From Plantibacter sp050587525 (GTDB lineage Bacteria > Actinomycetota > Actinomycetes > Actinomycetales > Microbacteriaceae), in contig NZ_JBOBFT010000007.1 of NCBI RefSeq assembly GCF_050587525.1, forward strand, positions 186,001-250,000: a stretch of DNA of 64,000 nucleotides. The letters are read 5' to 3'. Position 1 is the first letter of the stretch; every line of letters begins with the position of its first letter. The position numbers and the translations under genes are program-made. Below the pieces are notes generated by a model, which ran no database searches, was not told where the DNA came from, and was given only the letters and a program-made list of their open reading frames with translations. Positions 28,701 to 36,485 of the stretch are shown here, piece after piece.

Positions 28701-31036
28701 AGCGGCGGCACCGGGACGATCGTGACGGCTGCATCCGCCGTGCCCGTGCCGTCGGAGACCGTGTAGCTGAACTGCAGCTGTCCCGTCAGCGGCGTCGATG
28801 ACGAGACCCGGATGACGGCACTCGAGAGGACCTCGACGGAGAGGGCCTTCGACTCGTCCGGCACCTGTACGGACTGGACGGCGAGCACCTGCCCGCTCGG
28901 TGAGACGTCGTTCGTGAGCACCGGAATCGTGATGGTCTCATTCGGGCGCAGGTAGCCCGTGTCCTTGACGGGGATGGGCGGGACGACCGTGTCCGGCTTC
29001 TCGCGCACCTCCACCCGGATGAGGCCGATGCTCGATGCGATGCCGGCGCCGAGCGTGTACTTGAGGTAGTAGGAGCCGGCCTCGTTGGCCGAGACCGTGA
29101 CCGACTGCTTCTCGAGGCTCGGGGTTGCGACGACGCCGCCCTGCAGCGCCTCGACGCCGAGGAGGCTCAGCGGGGCACCGCTCGGCGAGAGGTCGTTCTT
29201 GAGCGGCAGGACGACCGCCTGCTCGCCCACGAAGGTCGAGACGTAGTCGGGCGTTCCGATGGGGTTGAGCGCACCGGCGGGCTGGACGTCGACCTTGAGC
29301 GTGCCCTCTGCGGACACGGTGCCGTCCGAGACGACGAACTTCACGTCGCGCGGGCCCATCTCGGGCGAGGTGTGGGTGAAGGTCACGAAGCCGTCCGGGG
29401 TGAACCGCACGAGGTCGCCGGAAGCCGGTGAGGCGGACTGCAGGAAGATGTCGTCACCATCGGGATCCCGCCAGTCCGCGAGCACGTTGTAGGTGACGGT
29501 CTGCCCGGCTTCGACCGAGACGGCTGCTTCGCGGTGCGAGGCGGGCGGTTCGTTGACCTCCGGCGGGCGGACCGTGATGCTGACGGCCGCCTCGGCGACG
29601 CCGCCTGGACGCCCGTCGTTGACGGAGTAGCGGAAGGATGTTGTGCCGGCGGTGAAGCCCTCCGCCGGCGTGAACTGCAGGGCGCGACCTCCGTCGATCG
29701 TCTCGAGCGTCCCCGCCTCCGGAGCGATGTCGGAGTGGTTCTGGATCGTGAGGACGTCGCCGTCGGGGTCTGAGTCGTTGTCGAGGAGCGGGAGGACCGT
29801 GGCCCGGCCCGGGCGGACGCCGAAGGTGTCGTCGCGCGCGATGGGCGGCCGGTTCTCCTCCGTGCGCTCGGCGAGCGTGTCCTCGAAGGACTGCTCCGAC
29901 GCCTTCTCGTCGCCCTCCTCGCCGTCCTCCTGCTGGGGCGGCGTCACCTCGTCCCAGTTGTCGACGAGGCGCATGTTCGATTGCACGAGCCACGCACTGC
30001 CCGTCTGCACGTTGTTGAGCGCGATGACGGACTTGTTCACCCGGAAGACGAGCTGCTGTCCGACCGTCTCCGGAGTGATCTCAGGGGTGACGGGCTTCTC
30101 GCCCGCGCACTCCGCTGCATATCGGCTCGCGGACGCCCACGCGCCGTGCATGCAGCCGTCGAGGTAGACGGGCGCCGTGACCTCGTCGGCCGTCTTCGCG
30201 GGTGTGACGATCTCGGCGTCGAGCGTCTCGATGTCGCCGCCGCCGAGCGGGACCTTGAGCAGGCTCTCACCGGTCGCGACGACGGCGGCGTCATCGGAGG
30301 CGGAGGGCGCCTGGATCTTGAGCGGCTTGCCGGGGAGCTCCGTCGTCGTCCCGTCCTGGCGGATGAGCTCGTGCCGTTTGACGTCGAGGATGACGGCCTG
30401 TTCGCCGGCGGCACTCAGCTGGTAGCCGTCGTCGAGGGAGGGCAGGGCGCTCGAGGTGAGCTTGCCGTCAACGGCCATCCGGTACAGGAGCTTCTTCGTC
30501 GGCGAGACCGCGAGGATCGTGCCCTTCGATGTGACGACGGCCTGACCGCTCTTGCCGATCTTCGCGACCGGTTTCGTCTCGACCGGATCGAACCGGAGTT
30601 CGCCGGCGGTGTCGACCGACCACAGCTTGCCCGTCTCGCCGGCGACGACGGCGATGCGGTCGCCGCCGTAGGACAGCGCAGCGCCGACCGGGAGCGTCAC
30701 CCGCTGGACGAGGCTCGTGAACGCCGGATCGATGCGTTCGAGGGACGACAGGGCTTTGTCCTGGAGGAAGACGTCGTCGCCGTTCTGCAACACATCCGTG
30801 TTGTTCGATGCGGTCGAGACGGCGCCGTCCAGTTCGGAGATCTGTTTGTTCAGGCGGCCGGCGAGGAGCGATTCGCCGTTCGTGACCCACACGTCACGGG
30901 CGGAGAGGTCGACTTCCGTGACGGGAAACCCCTGGTGGATGATCGCCGCCGCGACGGGAACACCGACGAGGAGGGACAACGCCGTGACCGATGCAGCGGT
31001 CTTCCGCTTGCGCAGCCATCCGCTCCAGTTACTCAC
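25778..31036 (-). CDS. Giant membrane-anchored Ig-like/cadherin-like and fibronectin type III repeat protein
   Basis: 1752 residues. GTG start at 31036, preceded by GGGGGA. A basic N-terminus (GWLRKRK) and one membrane segment (ASVTALSLLVGVPVAAAIIH) anchor a long extracellular part. Residues ~45-380 are repetitive beta-sheet sequence resembling a propeller. From ~410 onward come about ten tandem Ig/cadherin-like repeats marked by NDSDPDGD, NDVSPSG and NDYHPDS motifs. Two FN3 domains follow near the C-terminus (PGAPTGLSISSSGDAPAVLTSSW). Three Cys pairs lie in the last 250 residues. It corresponds to 'fn3' of the PFNA cluster. A role in surface binding or sensing is inferred. Confidence 0.88.
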   Translation of the reverse strand: MSNWSGWLRKRKTAASVTALSLLVGVPVAAAIIHQGFPVTEVDLSARDVWVTNGESLLAGRLNKQISELDGAVSTASNNTDVLQNGDDVFLQDKALSSLERIDPAFTSLVQRVTLPVGAALSYGGDRIAVVAGETGKLWSVDTAGELRFDPVETKPVAKIGKSGQAVVTSKGTILAVSPTKKLLYRMAVDGKLTSSALPSLDDGYQLSAAGEQAVILDVKRHELIRQDGTTTELPGKPLKIQAPSASDDAAVVATGESLLKVPLGGGDIETLDAEIVTPAKTADEVTAPVYLDGCMHGAWASASRYAAECAGEKPVTPEITPETVGQQLVFRVNKSVIALNNVQTGSAWLVQSNMRLVDNWDEVTPPQQEDGEEGDEKASEQSFEDTLAERTEENRPPIARDDTFGVRPGRATVLPLLDNDSDPDGDVLTIQNHSDIAPEAGTLETIDGGRALQFTPAEGFTAGTTSFRYSVNDGRPGGVAEAAVSITVRPPEVNEPPASHREAAVSVEAGQTVTYNVLADWRDPDGDDIFLQSASPASGDLVRFTPDGFVTFTHTSPEMGPRDVKFVVSDGTVSAEGTLKVDVQPAGALNPIGTPDYVSTFVGEQAVVLPLKNDLSPSGAPLSLLGVEALQGGVVATPSLEKQSVTVSANEAGSYYLKYTLGAGIASSIGLIRVEVREKPDTVVPPIPVKDTGYLRPNETITIPVLTNDVSPSGQVLAVQSVQVPDESKALSVEVLSSAVIRVSSSTPLTGQLQFSYTVSDGTGTADAAVTIVPVPPLAKHQAPVANDDVAVVRAGDIANVAVLANDYHPDSAAMLVDRELVEAPSAGLAFVDADQVRFQAPMEPGTYTATYRVTDTFGEADTATVTYNVVGEDKKNNQAPVPQVLTSRVFAGATVKVEVPLDGLDPNGDSVVLDDIASAPLLGRVISKTSTGFVYEASPDASGTDTFQYRVRDTYGAVAVASIKIGVIGRPAVDGQPNAVDDYIELQPGKVASVPVLENDSDPNGYRLKTSPKLLAVDEGLTAEVAKNRVIVNAPEDEGFFTVRYEITNGKGGIDSAFVQVNVTKDAKPQYPSAIDHVIEVADIVGKQTIDIDVLKDAQNPGGLIDDLVPTLEGANAASAAVRDGGTIRVTLGERRQAIAYRLTDPVTKLSGAAFLIVPAATDGIPPSLKANLPEQIVKVNETRQWKLADFVQSSSGAKVTIGDRSTVSNFKGDGTSSYVDDDTITFTPFKDYRGPASVSFEATDGKQSAMLTLPITVGDPNLEDVPPTFTPPDVTIEAGEAPITLDLRSSSNHPNPRVLAALNYSGLTGSTAGVQATLSGSQLTVSAPIGTQPGTAATLGVTVGYKEFSVPGTINVRVVSSTRPVARAADDVVQEGRKNKAETIDVTANDFNPFPQTPLKVLDATVDAAPPGGATAVVTNNKIVVTPGPSKSGTVSVVYTIQDATLDPARNAKGRVTVTVKDVPDAPGIAVSRTATGKVYVVVEGSKASNGAEITSHTVSWSGGENRVCQPGVECSFDTTNGKSYTFSAFATNSVGNSQSSSSVSATSYGQPGAPTGLSISSSGDAPAVLTSSWTRPADDGGNIEKYVYRVMKGGSTFAGTDYGNTRVTNGGASAGTYDLYVQACGKGGCGPEAGPVSVSVKDPPPPAPTASLSKSGPPIACGTGGGGCHRVGVSYADLPNGNYNVDILRGGSPIGTTMNMTVGGSGSFVHVNHLGVMVNDTVSVRFYNTANGQSYTLGTISGAAWDAM

Positions 31037-31089
31037 GTTCCCCCGTCTGATCGTCGCTTCGCCGAAGCCCCCGGCCGCGACCGGGGACC

Positions 31090-31095
31090 ACTCTA
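31090..31095 (-). promoter_or_regulatory. Possible -10 element upstream of the FN3/Ig gene
   Basis: TAGAGT on the minus strand lies 54 bp upstream of the GTG start, in the 172-bp gap after the FHA-HTH gene. The -35 region is poor (GCAACA at 17 bp). An AACAAA/TTTGTT inverted repeat (31096-31101 and 31111-31116) lies between the two. Confidence 0.35.
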
Positions 31096-31208
31096 ACAAA
31101 CACCTGTGAATTTGTTGCACGGGTTGCAGAGTTCGCCGAAATCGATCTCAGAGGCCCTACCCTCACCTCGCCCAGCTCACATCCGGGCTACCCCCGAGAA
31201 CCGTTCGA

Positions 31209-31994
31209 TCAGCGTGCGGCGGGCTTCCGGAGACCGGCGGCGGGAGTGCCGCCTGCTGCCGCGGCTGGCCCTGCGCCGGCCACCGCACCAGCCGCCTCGG
31301 CCGCTTCCGCCGCCGCGCGATCCAGCAGGGGCAGGTCGTTGACGTCGACCATGCGCGTCGAAACGGCGTACTCCACGAGTCGTGCGCGGCGCCCCGTCGC
31401 GAGCTTCCCCGGTCCCCCGCGCAGCCCCTGCACGCCGAACTTGTCGAGCTTGTCGCACACGTTGTCGAGCTTGCGGTTGAACGTCGTCTGACTCCACCCC
31501 AGGCGCTTCGCCGCAGCGGCCGATGCCGGGATCTCGCCCCTGCCGGGCGAGGACTGCGTGAGCACGTGTTCGGCGAGCGCCACGATGAGCAGCCGCTGAC
31601 TGCTCGTCAGGTGGATCGGTCCCACGGTCGTGGTCCCCGCATCGGTCGTCGTGAACTGCGACGGCGTGAAGTACTCACGATCGGAGAAGATCGTGAAGTC
31701 GTAGGTCGTCGTCCCCGCGCTGAAGAGCACCTGCAGCTCGGGGAACACGATCGGCAACCGCGCACCCGGCGCGAGCCACGCCTGGACGTTGCCCGTCGCA
31801 TCGGTCACGGTCGCCGAGAGGGCGTTGCCGATGTTCGACAGCCACCAGAGGCCGTTCTCGTGCGTGATGCTGAGGAAGGTGCGGTGCAGGAACGGGTTCT
31901 CGTCGACGACGAGATCGCCTTCACGGCCGATGAGGAACGGTGCGTCCTCGCTCACCTGGTAGTGCTCGCCGCAGAATTCGAGATGCACGCTCAT
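31209..31994 (-). CDS. FHA-like plus helix-turn-helix protein
   Basis: 261 residues. The N-terminal ~115 residues resemble a degenerate FHA fold (FLIGREGDLVVDENPFLHRTFLSITHENGLWWLSNIG). A helical segment follows that looks like a DNA-binding HTH: LTSSQRLLIVALAEHVLTQ and ASAAAAKRLGWSQTTFNRKL. The C-terminus is Ala-rich. The protein could read kinase signalling and act on transcription, making it the best local candidate for the regulator of the ATGGGGAG operator, but nothing in the sequence proves this. It lies downstream of the kinase gene. Confidence 0.7.
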   Translation of the reverse strand: MSVHLEFCGEHYQVSEDAPFLIGREGDLVVDENPFLHRTFLSITHENGLWWLSNIGNALSATVTDATGNVQAWLAPGARLPIVFPELQVLFSAGTTTYDFTIFSDREYFTPSQFTTTDAGTTTVGPIHLTSSQRLLIVALAEHVLTQSSPGRGEIPASAAAAKRLGWSQTTFNRKLDNVCDKLDKFGVQGLRGGPGKLATGRRARLVEYAVSTRMVDVNDLPLLDRAAAEAAEAAGAVAGAGPAAAAGGTPAAGLRKPAAR

Positions 31995-32035
31995 CGGTTC
32001 CGATCCGTTCCCCTGTGTCGTTCGGTGTGGGCTGT

Positions 32036-32115
32036 CTTCGGGTGGTGCAGTGATGCTTCGGGTGCTGCTGTATTCCTTCGGGCGGTGCAGTGTTCCTTCG
32101 GGCGGTGCTGTCTCG
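32036..32115. repeat. Four tandem 20-bp repeats between kinase and FHA-HTH genes
   Basis: Units start with CTTCGGG at 32036, 32056, 32076 and 32096, each 20 bp long (type CTTCGGGCGGTGCAGTGTTC). Copies 3 and 4 agree best. The array ends one base before the kinase stop codon (32117) and occupies most of the gap upstream of the FHA-HTH gene. Confidence 0.85.
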
Positions 32116-32116
32116 C

Positions 32117-33778
32117 TCAGCCGTCGAGGCAGGACTCCAGCGCATCGGCGGACGTGACCCCCGCACGCACCGTATAGACCTCGATGCAGACGTTCTGGCC
32201 CGGCGTCAGCTCGCTGATCGTGACGGTCGGTTCGGTCGTCGGCGTCTTCCGCGTGTCCTTCCGGCCGTCGGTGCGCTGCCAGACGAACCGGTCGCCGTCC
32301 TCGGGGTCCGGGTTCTTCCAGACGAAGGTCACGGCCGTGCCGTCCGCGTTGGGTTCGACGCTCACGGGCTCCGGAGCTGGAACGGCGTCCACCTGGATCG
32401 GCGCTCCCGTGGCGTTCGGACCGTTCGTCGGCGCCGGTGCCGGCGACAGCATCGGCAGGACGATCCCCGCGGTCACTCCCCCGACGACGAGCACGACCAC
32501 GGCGGCGATGATCGACCCCTTCGCGCCGCGGCCGAGGCCAGTGCGGGTCTGCTCGGACGGAGTGCTCGCACGTGCGTCGGTCGATGCTGCACGCGCGGCC
32601 GGACCGTTCGACGGCGCGATGGACGTCTTCCGGCGGACCGTCTCGTCCGGCGGCGCGACCGGCTGGACGGCGTGCGGGATGGCACCGCGCACCACGGTCT
32701 CGTCGACGGTCGTCCCGGGTGCGGCGGTTCCCGGTGCGGCAGGACGGAGCGGCTGCGCCTCGATCGTGGGAACCGCGCGAACCTTCGTCTCATCGGCCGA
32801 GGCGCCCGTAGCGCCCGCGGCGCCCGTCGTCTGACGACCGTGCTGCGGCTGGACGAGGTTCGGGACGTCGATGGGGGTCGGCGCGTAGGACAGCTCCATC
32901 TCGACCCGCTGCAGTGCCCTGGCGAAGTCGACGGCCGTGTCGAATCGGTCGCCGCGATCGCGTGACAGTCCCTTGTCGAGCGCGGCGATGAGCGAACGTG
33001 GGACATCATCACGGCCGAGCGGGGTGACGGTTCCGCGTTCGATGCGGCTGATGAGGTCCGCGGCGCCGTTCGGCTGCCCTGGCACTTCGAACGGCGTCCG
33101 TCCGGCGAGAAGCGTGTAGACGGTCGCCGCGAGCGAGAAGACGTCCGAGCGCACATCGGGCTTCGGGGCGTCGTCGAACATCTCCGCCGGCGACCACGGG
33201 ATCGACATGCCCACCGACTGCGTACCGCTCGTCCCCGACGCGCCGTCGGCATCGGCAGCTGCACCGACCGTCTGCGTCGGAAGGTCGACCTCGACCGTCG
33301 AGGAGATCCCGAAATCGGTGAGGGCCGGCCACCCGTAGGCGTTCGTGAGGACGTTCGCCGGTTTGATGTCGCGGTGCAGGATGCCCGCCGAGTGGGCGGT
33401 GGCCACCGCGCTCGCGAGACGGACGCCCGTGCGCAGGGCGTCTGCCGCACTGAACGCTCGGGTCTTGTACTGCTCGGCGAGACTCGGACCCGCGCAGTAC
33501 TCCATCGCGAGGTACGGACGACCGTCCGGCGCGACGTCCGCCGTGTAGATCGTCACGATGTACGGGTGCGCGGACAGCTGCGCCATGAGGTTCGCCTCCG
33601 CGACGAACGCCTCACGCGTCTGCTCGGTGAGATGCTCCGCGAGCATGACCTTGACCGCCACCTGACGTCTCGGCAGCTGCTGCTCGTACAGGAAGACGTC
33701 GGCGAACCCGCCGGAGCCGAGCAGCCGTTCGAAGCGCAGCCCGGGGATCTGGGGCGGCGTCGATGGTGAGCGCCGCAC
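32117..33778 (-). CDS. PknB-type serine/threonine protein kinase
   Basis: 553 residues. The kinase domain (about 12-265) has the glycine loop LGSGGFADVF, the ATP Lys in VAVKVM, the catalytic loop HRDIKPANVL, and DFGIS. The usual APE is changed to SPAE (IPWSPAEMF), and DVRSDVFSLA is intact. A Pro/Ala linker, one membrane segment (GSIIAAVVVLVVGGVTAGIVLPML, ~430-453) and an extracellular FN3-like domain with a late Cys pair follow. The GTG start overlaps the TAG stop of the upstream FHA gene. It is 'pkb2'-like in the PFNA context. Confidence 0.92.
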   Translation of the reverse strand: MRRSPSTPPQIPGLRFERLLGSGGFADVFLYEQQLPRRQVAVKVMLAEHLTEQTREAFVAEANLMAQLSAHPYIVTIYTADVAPDGRPYLAMEYCAGPSLAEQYKTRAFSAADALRTGVRLASAVATAHSAGILHRDIKPANVLTNAYGWPALTDFGISSTVEVDLPTQTVGAAADADGASGTSGTQSVGMSIPWSPAEMFDDAPKPDVRSDVFSLAATVYTLLAGRTPFEVPGQPNGAADLISRIERGTVTPLGRDDVPRSLIAALDKGLSRDRGDRFDTAVDFARALQRVEMELSYAPTPIDVPNLVQPQHGRQTTGAAGATGASADETKVRAVPTIEAQPLRPAAPGTAAPGTTVDETVVRGAIPHAVQPVAPPDETVRRKTSIAPSNGPAARAASTDARASTPSEQTRTGLGRGAKGSIIAAVVVLVVGGVTAGIVLPMLSPAPAPTNGPNATGAPIQVDAVPAPEPVSVEPNADGTAVTFVWKNPDPEDGDRFVWQRTDGRKDTRKTPTTEPTVTISELTPGQNVCIEVYTVRAGVTSADALESCLDG

Positions 33779-35109
33779 TAGCCCTCCCGCACGCGGAGCG
33801 TGACGCCGCCGCCGAGGTCGATGACGGTGCCGACGATGACCGGGGTCGGTTCGCCCGGACGGAGCGACTGCGGATCGCGGCCGGGCAGGACGACCTGCGT
33901 GCCGTTCCGCGAGTGGAGGTCGGTCACGACGACTGTTCCGCCCTCGACGCCGACGCGCACGTGGCTGCGGGAGATGTCCTCCCCCGCGACCGTCACGAGG
34001 GCCGGAACGACCGATGCCGGTACCTGGGAGACGCTCGGCGCACGACCGAGGACGGCCGGGGTGTCGAGCGACTGTCGGCGTCCGCCCGGCAGTTCGAGGA
34101 ACATGCGCGGTGCAACGGCGGGGGTCGGTGACGAGTGCGACTGCTGCGGATGCTGCGTCTGCTGCGACTGGGGCTGCTGCGCACGACCTGCTCGGAGAGC
34201 GGCGAGGTCCTCGGCGAAGATCGTGTGTCCGTCGTGGTCCCCGAGCGGGGTCGCCTCGTCTGCGGGCACAACGGGTTCGGGCACAACGGGTTCGGGCACA
34301 GGACTCGATGCTGGCGCGGGCACAGCGGCCTGCACTGCGGGCTGCACGGCCTGTGCCGCATCACGCTCTGCCTCAGAACCGGGCTCGTGGACGGCGGCGG
34401 CGCCCACCGGCCGGACGACCGTCTGCCCGAACAGGTAGTCGTAACCGAGATCGGCTTCATCGTTCGCGGGGTCGACGGGCGGAGCCTCCGCCCCGTCGAG
34501 GTCGTCGTCGCCGTCGATGAAGAACTGCGTCTCCTCCGGAGCACGGGTGTCTGGCACGGGCCGCGATTCGGGTTCGGCGGTGGCCGGGGCCATGGGCGGT
34601 GCGACGGCCGGCGCTGCTACAGCCGGCGCCGCCACGGCAGCCGCAACCCGCTCAGGCGCACCGTTCGCAGCACCGAGCGGCGCCGTGATGCTGCTCGCCC
34701 ACACCGAGCCGGAGCCGATCGGCAACGGCGTCCCCGGGCCTCCTGTCGATCCACTCAGAACGACCGAGGTCGCGGCGGGATGCCGTTCCTCGATCCAGGT
34801 CGTGGCCTGCGGGGCACTCACCGTGGTGGCGCCGTCGGCCGAGACGACCGTCGCGGTCGCAGCACCGCGGACGATGACGGTCACCCCGTCGGCGTCCCAG
34901 GCGGCAGCGGCGAACGACGGGGTCGAGGACAGTCCTCCAGCGGCGAGGCGGTCGAGGACGAGAGCGAGCGACGCGTCGTCCGGGACGGTCGCCGCGAACG
35001 CGGCGGCGGCCTCCGCGTCACCGGCGCAGTCGACGAGCAACAGCCTCCCGGCCGCGGCCGTGGCGAGCCAGCGCCGGGTACCGGCGGGCTCCGCATCGTA
35101 CGAGAACAC
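33778..35109 (-). CDS. FHA domain protein with PP2C-like or unknown N-terminal region
   Basis: 443 residues. The C-terminal ~100 residues are an FHA domain (VLGRAPSVS, DISRSHVRVGVEGGTVVVTDLHSRNGTQV) that would bind phosphothreonine. A long Ala/Pro/Gln-rich linker includes VPEPVVPEPVVP. The first ~130 residues (MFSYDAEPAGTRRWLATAAA) form a compact alpha/beta-looking region that I do not recognise. It lies between the PP2C phosphatase and the kinase, a placement typical of kinase substrates or adaptors. Confidence 0.85.
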   Translation of the reverse strand: MFSYDAEPAGTRRWLATAAAGRLLLVDCAGDAEAAAAFAATVPDDASLALVLDRLAAGGLSSTPSFAAAAWDADGVTVIVRGAATATVVSADGATTVSAPQATTWIEERHPAATSVVLSGSTGGPGTPLPIGSGSVWASSITAPLGAANGAPERVAAAVAAPAVAAPAVAPPMAPATAEPESRPVPDTRAPEETQFFIDGDDDLDGAEAPPVDPANDEADLGYDYLFGQTVVRPVGAAAVHEPGSEAERDAAQAVQPAVQAAVPAPASSPVPEPVVPEPVVPADEATPLGDHDGHTIFAEDLAALRAGRAQQPQSQQTQHPQQSHSSPTPAVAPRMFLELPGGRRQSLDTPAVLGRAPSVSQVPASVVPALVTVAGEDISRSHVRVGVEGGTVVVTDLHSRNGTQVVLPGRDPQSLRPGEPTPVIVGTVIDLGGGVTLRVREG

Positions 35110-35120
35110 GGCCCACCCTC

Positions 35121-35942
35121 CTAGGTTCGCGGAATCGTCTCTTCAAGATACCCGAGATGATCGCCGTCATCGTATCCGGGTCCGGCCTCCTCCGTCGACG
35201 AGGACTGCACGTCGACGACGAGCGCCGTCACATTGTCCCGCCCGCCGGCGTCGAGCGCAGCCTGCACCAAGCGTTCCGCCGCGCCGTCGAATCCGTCGCC
35301 CATGAGTTCGGCGATGCGGGTGTCCGAGAGTTCACCCGTGAGCCCGTCCGAGCACAGCAGGAAACCCTGTCGGCCCACGGCAGGCATGAGCCAGACGTCC
35401 GGGTCGATACCGAGTTCTACGCCGATCGCCTTCGTGACGATGTTGCGGTCGGGGTGGACAGACGCCTCCGCCTCCGTGATCGTGCCGGCGTCGACGAGTT
35501 CCTGCACCGCAGAGTGATCGACCGTGATGCGACGGAGCACACCGTCCGTCCAGGTGTAGACGCGCGAATCGCCCACGTTGAAGATCATCCAGTGGCTGTC
35601 CGTCTGCGGCGAGAGGGTCACGAGAGCGAGCCCCGCGACGGTCGTGCCGACGATGCCCTGCGGCGTCGGGATCGCGCGGATCACGGAGTTCGCGGCGACG
35701 ATCGTCGTGACCACGGCCTCCGTCGTCGTCGGCGAGCCCGTGGGGATGCCGCGCTGCACGGCCGCCGCCAATTCGCGGCTCGCGACATCGCCCCGCTCGT
35801 GACCGCCCATCCCGTCCGCGACGACGAAGACGGGCGCTCCCGCGTAGAACGCGTCCTCGTTGAGCGCACGCGTGTGCCCGACGTCCGTGCGCCCCTCGCT
35901 CCGGATCGTGTGCGTCGAGCGCGGCGTGTCGATGACCTGCAC
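35121..35942 (-). CDS. PP2C-family serine/threonine protein phosphatase
   Basis: 273 residues. All PP2C metal-binding motifs are present: VGHTRALNEDAF, FVVADGMGGHERGDVAS, GTTVAGLAL, NVGDSRVY, LCSDGLTGEL, GGRDNVTALVVDV. It is a soluble cytosolic enzyme predicted to reverse the action of the adjacent kinase. GTG start at 35942, 2 bases after the lipoprotein stop; an upstream CTG is less likely. It corresponds to PrpC/PstP-type genes next to pkb2 and fn3 in PFNA clusters. Confidence 0.9.
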   Translation of the reverse strand: MQVIDTPRSTHTIRSEGRTDVGHTRALNEDAFYAGAPVFVVADGMGGHERGDVASRELAAAVQRGIPTGSPTTTEAVVTTIVAANSVIRAIPTPQGIVGTTVAGLALVTLSPQTDSHWMIFNVGDSRVYTWTDGVLRRITVDHSAVQELVDAGTITEAEASVHPDRNIVTKAIGVELGIDPDVWLMPAVGRQGFLLCSDGLTGELSDTRIAELMGDGFDGAAERLVQAALDAGGRDNVTALVVDVQSSSTEEAGPGYDDGDHLGYLEETIPRT

Positions 35943-35944
35943 GG

Positions 35945-36457
35945 TCAGCCGGTCGCGCCGAGCGACGCGGGAAGCTCCGGGACCGCCGCCGGCCAGGCGC
36001 CGTAGCGCTTGTCCAGGTCCGAACTCGCCAGTTCGAGCGAGGAACCACCCGCGTACTGGTCCGAATCGACGTCCAGGGAGGCGAGGAGCGCCCTCGTCGT
36101 CTCGACCGTCTGCCCCGGGGCTTCGAAGGCGAAACGCACGAACCGACCACGGTCGACCTCGTCCTGCGAAGCGAGCTGGGCGAGTGAGTAGTCGACGAGC
36201 TGGGCCGGATCGCCGGTGAACGCGTCCGACGCCTTCAGCGTCGCAGTCACGTACGCGGTCGTCCCGTCCCAGGCTCTCGCCGCAGAGAACGTCGCCCCCG
36301 GTACCTCCGCCACGGCCGCTTCGACCGTCGCGAGCGACCGGGACGGCGACCGCTTCGCCGACGGGGCGCCGATCGCGCACCCGCTCAGGACTGCGATCAG
36401 GACGACGGAGGCGATGCCCGATCTGACGATGGTGCTGGTGCGCATGGAGGATCTCAC
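35945..36457 (-). CDS. Putative lipoprotein
   Basis: A protein of 166-170 residues with a lipoprotein signal: basic start, hydrophobic core (IASVVLIAVLSGC) and lipobox LSGC. The mature part contains VAEVPGATFSAARAWDGTTA and no family I recognise. The start is either GTG 36457 or ATG 36445 (MRTSTIVRSG). Neither has a strong Shine-Dalgarno. It lies between the T7SS-like hydrolase and the phosphatase in the same transcription unit. Confidence 0.75.
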   Translation of the reverse strand: MRSSMRTSTIVRSGIASVVLIAVLSGCAIGAPSAKRSPSRSLATVEAAVAEVPGATFSAARAWDGTTAYVTATLKASDAFTGDPAQLVDYSLAQLASQDEVDRGRFVRFAFEAPGQTVETTRALLASLDVDSDQYAGGSSLELASSDLDKRYGAWPAAVPELPASLGATG

Positions 36458-36485
36458 TGTCTGGTGCGGCGGAGTCGCCGCCCCG

